This document shows, one piece after another, positions 36,091-43,412 of a stretch of 64,000 nt of DNA (within the stretch, counting starts at the first letter, position 1; each line of letters starts with the position of its first letter). The DNA is from Bilabrum cf. latius (Eukaryota; Bigyra: Bicosoecida; Bigyra; Bicosoecida), in assembly GCA_965178125.1 (NCBI GenBank), contig OZ237752.1, forward strand, positions 620,001 to 684,000. Reading direction: 5' to 3'. A model generated the notes under the pieces. That model searched no databases, was not told where the DNA came from, and saw nothing but the letters and a program-made list of their open reading frames with translations. Made by a program: the position numbers and the translations under genes.

Positions 36091-36535
36091 ACTATTTCTT
36101 CAGAGGCCTTTTCAGGTCCTGACTGGCTCCGCCAACGCGGGTACAGCTGGGTCCCCTGTTAAGGTGCGCGTTACTTTGGTGGCAGTCCTCGGATTGTCTC
36201 TGGTATTGAATTGCGTGCGAAAACTCTATTTTCTCTCTCTCTCTCTCACCTGCTTTCATGGCAGAGAGGTCTCCCACTATCAGCCGACGAATCTGGCCGA
36301 CGATGTACTCATTGGTTGAATTGTTGAGATCATAATTCTGGCATCAGAGACCACAACGCATTCTGTAAAGCAATTCCCATGACTATAGATTTAAGACTCC
36401 ACTTTGGACCAGCCGACTCTTTCCCATTCATCCCACGAGCTGTCACCCCCCCCCCCCACCTCACCTATACAGATCCTGTTAGCTACGATGCCCCCAAGGT
36501 GTAATGCTTGCTGGCGTTATCTTTCTCCGAGCCAT
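36021..36535. other. Gene-free stretch downstream of the retroelement
   Basis: After the 3' hairpins there is a short motif near 36159-36190 (GGTGCGCGTTACTTTGG) that recurs with changes at 37490-37520. A (CT)n tract lies at about 36232-36247 and a run of 12 C at 36446-36457. No coding frame or RNA gene was seen. Confidence 0.5.
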
Positions 36536-37108
36536 TTAGTCTCGCTTCGATCTCTCGGTTGAGGTTGGCAGTGCCACCACAGGGAAGCTACCACCGCAGT
36601 CTGCGCATATGCGACCAGCCCCAAATGATCTGTGACACTTTAAATTGATCACTTTGTCGTCAATTTTGCTCGAAAGTTTGCACTCCTCAAGCCATTTGAG
36701 CACTGCAGCTGCACAATTCGGGTTCGCACCTCGCGTCAAGAGCGAGTACTGCGTCTGTACGAATTCTAAAGTAAAGAATGTGAACCGCTTAGGAGTACCT
36801 AAGCTTTCTACGAGCGCCCTGCCGTCATCTGGGCTCTTGATATCGACATCAATCCTGCTTAGCTGTCCACGCGAGTCGAAATGGCGAGACACTAGCGCGA
36901 TGTGTCCCTGTCCAAAGTACTGCACCAGCTCGCGTTTCACTTTACCTGCATAGTCCATATCAATTGCTTCAACCGATACGCCGGTACTTGCGCCCTCAGA
37001 TCGCTTAGCAGAAGTGTCATGGCAAGCAGCTGAGACGCGAGCTTGGATGCCTGTGGTCACAGAAACGGCCTGTGCCGTTTCTCTCCTGAAATACAAGAAA
37101 TATGACAT
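36536..37108 (-). CDS. Family D: small CxxC protein, diverged copy E
   Basis: The minus strand encodes 190 residues from ATG 37108 to TAA 36536-36538, with no in-frame TAG. The family core is clear: YAGKVKRELVQYFGQGHIAL, LSRIDVDIKSPDDGRALVES, GANPNCAAAVLKWLEECKL and ICADCGGSFPVVALPTS. It differs at many positions from copies A-D, so it is an older paralogue. The N terminus differs entirely (MSYFLYFRRETAQAV). The pattern of changes keeps the Cys pair and basic helices, which suggests it was under selection for some time. Function is unknown. Confidence 0.65.
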   Translation of the reverse strand: MSYFLYFRRETAQAVSVTTGIQARVSAACHDTSAKRSEGASTGVSVEAIDMDYAGKVKRELVQYFGQGHIALVSRHFDSRGQLSRIDVDIKSPDDGRALVESLGTPKRFTFFTLEFVQTQYSLLTRGANPNCAAAVLKWLEECKLSSKIDDKVINLKCHRSFGAGRICADCGGSFPVVALPTSTERSKRD

Positions 37109-37655
37109 AAATTTGAACTCTATGCTGGTATTATGGCCACATGATGTACATGCTGACGTCTTCACAACGAGAATCTGGAAAAAGAATCCAGGCGAGTTCC
37201 TGGCTTGCGGCGCCGCGCCACAGAACGAACCGTAAGTTCCGCTCAAGATGTCCCGGACTCCCGGGACTCCCGGGACTGCGTCGCATCCTCGGATTCAACT
37301 TATGCTCCATCACTGCACACCATTGACTGGGTTTTAGTACCTATTGGGCATGGATTAGCTTGCTTGAAATTGAGACTTGTGGCTTTTTGACCCCCCCCAT
37401 GGGGGGCACCAAATCTCCTCAGATGCCTCCTCACTGAGTCCTCAGGCCCTGGTGTGTGTGTCCATTGGACTCCACCAGCAGGTTCCTCTTTAGGTGCGCG
37501 CTACTTTGGCTGCAGTCCTGGACGGCCGCTGGATCGGTTGGCTAGATTCAGCTCTACCGATTAGGATGAGGTTAGGAAGCCAAGGTAGTCAGTCAGTCAC
37601 ACGAGGGTACCATCGGGATCTCTTCGAAGTCGGGCGTAAGTTAGGCATCGCCAAG
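37109..37655. other. Gene-poor stretch between D copy E and fragment P
   Basis: It holds a tandem run of CCCGGGACT units at about 37250-37278 and a C-run/G-run palindrome (CCCCCCATGGGGGG) at 37393-37406. The P frame extends upstream to about 37494 but without ATG. Nothing else is recognised. Confidence 0.5.
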
Positions 37656-38177
37656 ATGCGAGGGTACGTCAGGATGGCGGCAGTGCGGAAGTCCACGCCC
37701 CTCGAGTCCATCGCACTGCGGAGCGGGGAGCCGGTGCCTGACAAGAGAGCGGCGCAGGAGGCGCTGGCACAGGCGTGGTACGGCCACCCGCCGGCGAAGG
37801 GGGTCAGGGCGTCTACAGCGAGCCTGGTCCACGCTTCTGCTGTGGAACAGGGTGGATCCCAGCGGAATGCGGGCCAGGTGGCGCAGCCGCTGCCCACTGC
37901 GGCCGAGGAGGAGCGGGAGTGGTCGATCCGCAATGCAGCCAGGCGTGCGTTGGAGGGCTAGATGCGAAAGTAGAGGGGGTGGATGGCAGGCCAGGTATAT
38001 GAGATAGTATTTGGAGGACTACTATGCTAGAGCAAGCCAGAGCATTGGCACTTGTTGCGAGAAGCGTGGCTCGACCGGGCAGTCCCTGTGAGCCGGGCAG
38101 GCTCTTGCACATTTCGCATACTAGTAGGAATCACGAACACCTTATTCTCGGCGCAGTGTCGAAATCATTATTATTGA
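37656..38177 (+). CDS. Family P protein, open copy (function unknown)
   Basis: ATG 37656 to TGA 38175 gives 173 residues if TAGs at 37959, 37971 and 38028 are Gln. It begins MRGYVRMAAVRKSTPLESIA and has a helical, Ala/Glu-rich middle (AAQEALAQAWYGHP, PTAAEEEREWSIRNAARR). The segment EG-UAG-MRK-UAG-RGWMAGQ aligns with EGYMQELRGWIAGQ in the fragment near 32290. The ending from residue 125 on is less convincing and runs close to the M gene start (28 bp). It may be a fragment of a larger gene rather than a gene; a copy at 22640 is broken by TAA. Confidence 0.4.
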
Positions 38178-38204
38178 CTATCACTATCTTGTGGGAACAA
38201 CAAG

Positions 38205-38984
38205 ATGGCAGTTCTCGATCATTTCCGCCGTAGCTTTGAAGGATCGGATCAAAGCACCTGCCGATGCAGCAGTGATGCTCGGTTCCGGACTGCCATCAGC
38301 CTCCACGATCTCTCACACAACCTCCATTCCAAAAGCAAGACTTGCAGAAGAACCATGCCATTGGGATTTCTGACCAATTCAGATGGCACGTACTCTTTCT
38401 AGCCCAAGGCAGTCTTCTCTGTTCTCTTAATAAGCGCAGCAGCAGCTCTCATCCTGCTCGCTTATCGCGAAACCATGGATGCCGACCAGCAGGCAACTGC
38501 TTCGATAGCGCTGCTTGGTGGGCAGCTCCTGCTATCGTCTGACTATGACAGTCCAGTTGTGGCAAGGGGGAGGTTCTGGCTCGCGTATTGTCACGTAAGC
38601 GAGCCGTTCAAGAGCTACTTGAATGAGCCAACCATCTTGGTGGGAATCCTGACCGTACTCGGCTCAATCATTTCGGCACTGGCAATCCGTAACAAAGCGA
38701 CAGGACTGCTATGGATTCTGCTACTTTGTGAAGCCATACTCCGCTGGATTTTCGTCGGCTTGGTCAAGGCAAGAGCCGACCTGCACGTGCAGCAATTGAG
38801 GCAGAAGCTTCAAAAGGCGAACGAGACTACCCTGAAGCTAAGGCGCGAGAATAAAGGGCTGGCAAATGATAACAGACGCCTGGAACAGCGTGACGAAGAA
38901 TAGTAGACGGAAATCAAGAGTCTGAGGGAGCAACTAGCAGCAGCAACTGCAGCTCATGGCGCAAGTGTCGCCAGTGGGGAGTGA
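38205..38984 (+). CDS. Family M: 3-TM/coiled-coil protein, copy 2
   Basis: It is nearly identical to copy 1 (23177-23965): 259 residues, ATG 38205 to TGA 38982. In-frame TAGs lie at 38400 (shared with copy 1) and at 38901 and 38904, a UAG-UAG pair in the coiled coil. Copy 1 has Asp-Lys-Ser-Val codons at about that place, and the frame resumes identically afterwards (LREQLAAAT). Read as Gln-Gln it fits a charged coiled coil. A 9-nt shortening of an Ala/Thr repeat follows. The three membrane segments are unchanged. Under the standard code this copy would look like two broken pieces. Confidence 0.7.
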
Positions 38985-39239
38985 CAGGCTGATGTTGGCA
39001 AGGACCAGAGTGCGTAGAGTATGGTCTAGTTTGCGAAATCTTGATTTGCAGTAGCTATAAAACTTCTCGATTGGAATTTACTTAGTATAGCTGACATCTG
39101 GCAGTCGAATTGCAATAGAATGCGCAGCCACCATCAAGCCCAGCAAATAGCACACAGTTAGAGCAACCAAGTGCTTGATAAAGTGTTGAGCCGGTGAACA
39201 GCAGTCTTGAATGCACTACCTGGTAGCAGTCTCGCCGAA

Positions 39240-39821
39240 TCAGTCTCGTTTCGCTCGCTCTGTTGAAGTAGGCGCTGCGACTATTGGAAACGAGCCCCCA
39301 CAGTCTTCGCATGCATAGTCTTCCTCAATCGTCCTATGCTATTTCATACTTATTGACGTGCCTTCTAGTCCACTCGAAGGTTTGCACTTACTTAGCCAGT
39401 GCTGCACAGCTGCTGCGCAGTTAGGGTTGGACCCCCCATTCCGTGTCGAGTAAAGTGATTGAGCGAACTCTAGAGGCATGTTGGTATACACCTCAGGATA
39501 TCCCAAGCACTCCACTAGAGCATCCGCGTCCTCTGCGCACTTGATGTCGACGTCAATTCTCTTCAACCGCCCGTCCGAGTCGAACCAGTGAGACACGAGC
39601 GCCACGTGCCGTTTTCCAAGGTACTGCACTAGCTCGCGTTTCACTTTGCCTGCATACGCAGTACATGCCTCCGCAGAAGGCTTGCATTCACCTTCATGGC
39701 TTGCTGCTATTCGGCACGTCTTCGTGGCAGGTATCGAGGTTTTGTCCGTCGTGCCCGATACGCGTGAAACCGTCGAAGATGCCTCCCCCGCTCCGGTCCA
39801 CTCGAAAATGGACAAGGCCAT
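39240..39821 (-). CDS. Family D: small CxxC protein, copy B
   Basis: The minus strand encodes 193 residues, ATG 39821 to TGA 39240-39242, with one TAG at complement(39336-39338). That TAG sits in SMK-UAG-HRTIEEDYACEDCGG; copy A has Lys-Lys-His at the matching place. Under the standard code the protein would lose its CxxC end, yet the sequence after the TAG stays conserved down to the stop. Otherwise it is very close to copies A and D. It starts the tandem array of 1.5-kb units. Confidence 0.65.
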
Positions 39822-40283
39822 GCTCAATCACGCATGGTTGCGGCTGTTGCGTTAGCGCGGAATCAGCTGCTAAGAGTCGGGAAAGTGCTTGGCTGCGAGC
39901 CGCGCGATTCTGCGGAACCGGAACCTCGAACAGTGTTGGCTTGGTCTGATTTTGGACGGGCTGATGAGCGGGAAATGAGGGGGATGCGCAAGGGGATGGA
40001 TAGAATATGGCGCAGGGTCGGATTGAGAGTGATCCGAGGCAATGTTAGGGCCCGTCGCCGCCCTCTTCCTTCTCGTCCACCCCCGACTGCCGCTCCTGCG
40101 CGTGCCCCGCTGGACTTATCTGACCGCTCTCTCCTCCGCTTCGCCATCAGTTCCTGCACCATGAGCGAGTACTGCACCCAATGCGCGACCTCAAGCTCAG
40201 AGACCTCACCAGCAATCTGCGTGGCCAACTTCGAGACTCTGTGAACCAATCTGCAAGATTCACGCGGGTACAGCCAACCCTCC
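39822..40283. other. Spacer of unit B with antisense fragment copy 2
   Basis: The first 220 bp match the copy A spacer. From about 40033 the minus strand continues the antisense fragment (LYQCPITEGWLYPRESCRLV, VAHWVQYSLMVQELMAKR). No further gene is seen. Confidence 0.5.
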
Positions 40284-40735
40284 GTGATGGGACACTGGTA
40301 CAGCTGGAGCTCCTGGGTTCTCGGGCTCGATCTCCTCTGTGGATGGGCTTTGGGTCAGTCCCTCGCAGACGTGCACGTGTGGGCCCGCCGCCGGATGCAG
40401 AGGTACGCCGCCCTCAAGCACCTGGCCGAGAGGAGCGGGGTGCAGCAAGGAGGCCAGCACACCGCCGACAGTGCCATGGTCCTCGAGAGCAAAAAGGGGC
40501 ACATCAGCAAGCCCGGGTGGCAGGGGAGGGACCAGGACCAGGACGAGTACGACGACGACGACGAAGAGCGCTTCGGAAGACATGAACGACGGCACACGAC
40601 GATGGCGCGAGCGTGCAGTCCGGCAACTCCAAGCCCTCGCACGTGGGCAACCGCTCCACGCTGAATACCTCCCGCTCCCGCAAGCACGCCACACCGCTGG
40701 CCCCAACTCAGGCGCCGACAGCCATTAGCAGTCTC
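40284..40735 (+). pseudogene. TmcB-like fragment, copy 3
   Basis: The piece begins with the same hydrophobic chimeric leader as copy 2 (MGHWYSWSSWVLGL) and continues QSLADVHVWARRRMQRYAAL to the DEYDDDDEE stretch. There several small deletions against copy 1 shift the frame. It ends near the equivalent of 16357 in copy 1. At 40443-40445 it has CAG exactly where copies 1 and 2 have TAG (16068, 25470). It is too short to encode any complete TmcB domain. Confidence 0.75.
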
Positions 40736-40742
40736 GCCACTT

Positions 40743-41324
40743 TTAATCTCGTTTTTCTCGCTCCGTTGAAGTAGGCGCTGCGACTATTGGAAACGAGCCC
40801 CCATAATCTTCGCATGCATAGTCTTCCTCAATCGTCCTATGCTATTTCATACTTATTGACGTACCTTCTAGTCCACTCGAAGGTGAGCAGTCGCTTAGCC
40901 AGTGCTAGACAGCTGCTGCGCAGTTAGGGTTGAACCCCTTACACCGGTTCGAATACACTGCTTGGGTGAACTCTAGAGGCAAGTGAGTATACACCTCAGG
41001 ATATCCCAAGCACTCCACTAGAGCATCCGCGTCCTCTGCGTACTTGATGTCGACGTCAATTCTCTTCAACCGCCCGTCCGAGTCGAACCAGTGAGACACG
41101 AGCGCCACGTGCCGTTTTCCAAGGTACTGCACTAGCTCGCGTTTCACTTTGCCTGCATATGCAGTACATGCCTCCGCAAAAGGCTTGCATTCACCTTCAT
41201 GGCTTGCTGCTATTCGGCACGTCTTCGTGGCAGGCACCGAGGTTTTGTCCGTCGTGCCCGATACGCGTGAAACCGTCGAAGATGCCTCCCCCGCTCCGGT
41301 CCACTCGAAAATGGACAAGGCCAT
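40743..41324 (-). CDS. Family D: small CxxC protein, copy C
   Basis: The minus strand gives 193 residues from ATG 41324 to TAA 40743-40745. TAG codons lie at complement(40905-40907) and, further on, after ISMK. The first is NCAAAV-UAG-HWLSD, where copies A, B and D all have CAG. The NPNC region differs (YSNRCKGFNPNCAAAV). In the metal-binding motif the second Cys is changed (CEDYGG instead of CEDCGG), so any zinc site may be lost here. The stop is TAA, where A and B use TGA at the same place. Confidence 0.6.
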
Positions 41325-41788
41325 GCTCAATCACGCATGGTTGCGGCTGTTGCGTTAGCGTGGAATCAGCTGCTAAGAGTCGGGAAAGTGCTTGGCTGCG
41401 AGCGGCGCGATTCTGCGGAACCGGAACCCCTCGAACAGTGTTGGCTTGGTCTGATTTTGGACGGGCTGATGAGCGGGAAATGAGGGGGATGCGCAAGGGG
41501 ATGGATAGAATATGGCGCAGGGTCGGATTGAGAGTGATCCGAGGCAATGTTAGGCCCCGTCGCCGCCCTCTTCCTTCTCGTCCACCCCCGACTGCCGCTC
41601 CTGCGCGTGCCCCGCTGGACTTATCTGACCGCTCTCTCCTCCGCTTCGCCATCAGTTCCTGCACCATGAGCGAGTACTGCACCCAATGCGCGACCTCAAG
41701 CTCAGAGACCTCACCAGCAATCTGTGTGGCCAACTTCGAGACTCTGTGAACCAATCTGCAAGATTCACGCGGGTACAGCCAACCCTCC
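41325..41788. other. Spacer of unit C with antisense fragment copy 3
   Basis: It repeats the unit B spacer with about 1% change; the antisense fragment occupies roughly 41540-41850 on the minus strand. No other gene is seen. Confidence 0.5.
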
Positions 41789-42240
41789 GTGATGGGACAC
41801 TGGTACAGCTGGAGCTCCTGGGTTCTCGGGCTCGATCTCCTCTGTGGATGGGCTTTGGGTCAGTCCCTCGCAGACGTGCACGTGTGGTCCCGCCGCCGGA
41901 TGCAGAGGTACGCCGCTCTCAAGCACCTGGCCGAGAGGAGCGGGGTGCAGCAAGGAGGCCAGCACACCGCCGACAGTGCCATGGTCCTCGAGAGCAAAAA
42001 GGGGCACATCAGCAAGCCCGGGTGGCAGGGGAGGGACCAGGACCAGGACGAGTACGACGACGACGACGAAGAGCGCTTCGGGAGACATGAACGACGGCAC
42101 ACGACGATGGCGCGAGCGTGCAGTCCGGCAACTCCAAGCCCTCGCACGTGGGCAACCGCTCCACGCTGAACACCTCCCGCTCCCGCAAGCGCGCCACACC
42201 GCTGGCCCCAACTCAGGCGCCGACAGCCATTAGCAGTCTC
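41789..42240 (+). pseudogene. TmcB-like fragment, copy 4
   Basis: It is nearly identical to copy 3 and has the same internal deletions, so both units derive from one event. CAG stands at 41948-41950 where the long copies have TAG. One change makes VWSRRR from VWARRR. It is frameshifted after the acidic run and not functional as a TmcB protein. Confidence 0.75.
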
Positions 42241-42247
42241 GCCACTT

Positions 42248-42823
42248 TTAATCTCGTTTTGCTCTCTCCGTTGAAGTTGGCGCTGCGACTATTGGAAACG
42301 AGCCCCCACAGTCTTCACATGCATAGTCCTCCTCAAACGTTCTATGCTTTTTCATCCATTTGCCTTCTATTATACTCGAAGGTAAGCACTCGCTTAGCCA
42401 GTGCTGCACAGCTGCCGCGCAATTAGGGTTGGAACCCCCATTCCGTGTCGAGTACAGTGATTGAGCGAACTCTAGAGGCATGTTGGTATACACCTCAGGA
42501 TATCCCAAGCACTCCACTAGAGCATCCGCGTCCTCTGCGTACTTGATGTCGACGTCAATTCTCTTCAACCGCCCGTCCGAGTCGAACCAGTGAGACACGA
42601 GCGCCACGTGCCGTTTTCCAAGGTACTGCACTAACTCGCGTTTCACTTTGCCTGCATACGCAGTGCATGCCTCCGCAGAGGGCTTGCATTCACCTTCATG
42701 GCTTGCTGCTATTCGGCACGTCTTCGTGGCAGGTATCGAGGTTTTGTCCGTCGTGCCCGATACGCGTGAAACCGTCGACGATGCCGCCCCCGCTCCGGTC
42801 CACTCGAAAATAGACAAGGCCAT
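42248..42823 (-). CDS. Family D: small CxxC protein, copy D
   Basis: The minus strand encodes 191 residues, ATG 42823 to TAA 42248-42250, with no TAG. It is almost the same as copy A over the whole protein (WMKKHRTFEEDYACEDCGG) but ends with the TAA seen in copy C. It therefore combines an A-like body with a C-like 3' end, which suggests gene conversion or unequal crossing-over. The upstream flank differs from the other copies beyond about 42872. Confidence 0.65.
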   Translation of the reverse strand: MALSIFEWTGAGAASSTVSRVSGTTDKTSIPATKTCRIAASHEGECKPSAEACTAYAGKVKRELVQYLGKRHVALVSHWFDSDGRLKRIDVDIKYAEDADALVECLGYPEVYTNMPLEFAQSLYSTRNGGSNPNCAAAVQHWLSECLPSSIIEGKWMKKHRTFEEDYACEDCGGSFPIVAAPTSTERAKRD

Positions 42824-43412
42824 GCTCAATCACGCATGGTTGCGGCAGTTGCGTTAGCGAGGAATCAGCTGCTATAAATCAAAGCGAGTGCTTGGTCATC
42901 GCCGCGCCGCGGCGCGGTTCCGGTTCCGTTTTGCGGAGCTTTTTTGTCGTTGTCGAGGTCTGATGATGCCTTGAAGTCGGTGGCAGTACATATGAATATC
43001 CCCGGCTCGATTAGAAAGGGCGATTGTGGAGCTGTAGAATATCAATTGGGGTTGGGGTGGGGGGGGGGGGGGTCATGAAACATGGACGGATCCTCTGGTG
43101 CTACGGCTGCCAACAGCCTCACCGGCAGAACTGCAAAGCTTGGAAGGGGGAGGGGGACACCTAGTAGGCGACCGACGCCACGCTATGCTCGATCCAAACG
43201 TACAGTCCTGAGTCCACAAGCGCGCATCAACTGGCAGGTTCCTTGCTTTGATCCGATCCATCGTGGCGGAGTGACGACCAGGCGAACAGTCAAGTCAACG
43301 TGCCCCATCACGTCGCCAAACAAGCACCAACAATCTCCAGTGAAGTCTTCAGTGAATCATGGCTACAATAGTATAGCGTGACATCTCAGCGACGCCGCTG
43401 GGCACCTGTGAA
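42824..43412. other. Intergenic region with a G-rich tract upstream of the hexosaminidase gene
   Basis: No convincing gene. A frame of 99 codons at 43082-43381 has ATG but no recognisable domain and ends before the hexosaminidase start. The sequence GGGGTTGGGGTGG followed by G (43048-43072, including a run of 14 G) could form a G-quadruplex. A CCGCGCCGCGGCGCGG palindrome-like stretch lies near 42901-42916. Confidence 0.5.

Larger units (their letters stand above)
39240..42872. repeat. Tandem array of about 1.5-kb mosaic units (two full, one partial)
   Basis: Unit boundaries can be set at the D stop codons: 39240, 40743 and 42248, giving periods of 1503 and 1505 bp. Each full unit has a D gene (minus), its 5' spacer, the antisense YQCPIT fragment (minus) and about 350 bp of TmcB-like exon 2 (plus). 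The TmcB piece stops abruptly and joins the 3' end of the next D gene. The third unit keeps the D gene only, and similarity ends near 42872. Copy A with TmcB copy 2 has the same order, so the array probably arose from that arrangement by duplication plus deletion. Confidence 0.8.

Noticed and set aside
43082-43381. 99-codon ATG frame before the hexosaminidase gene
   Set aside because: No recognisable domain, composition typical of random GC-rich sequence, and it ends in a different frame before the real gene.
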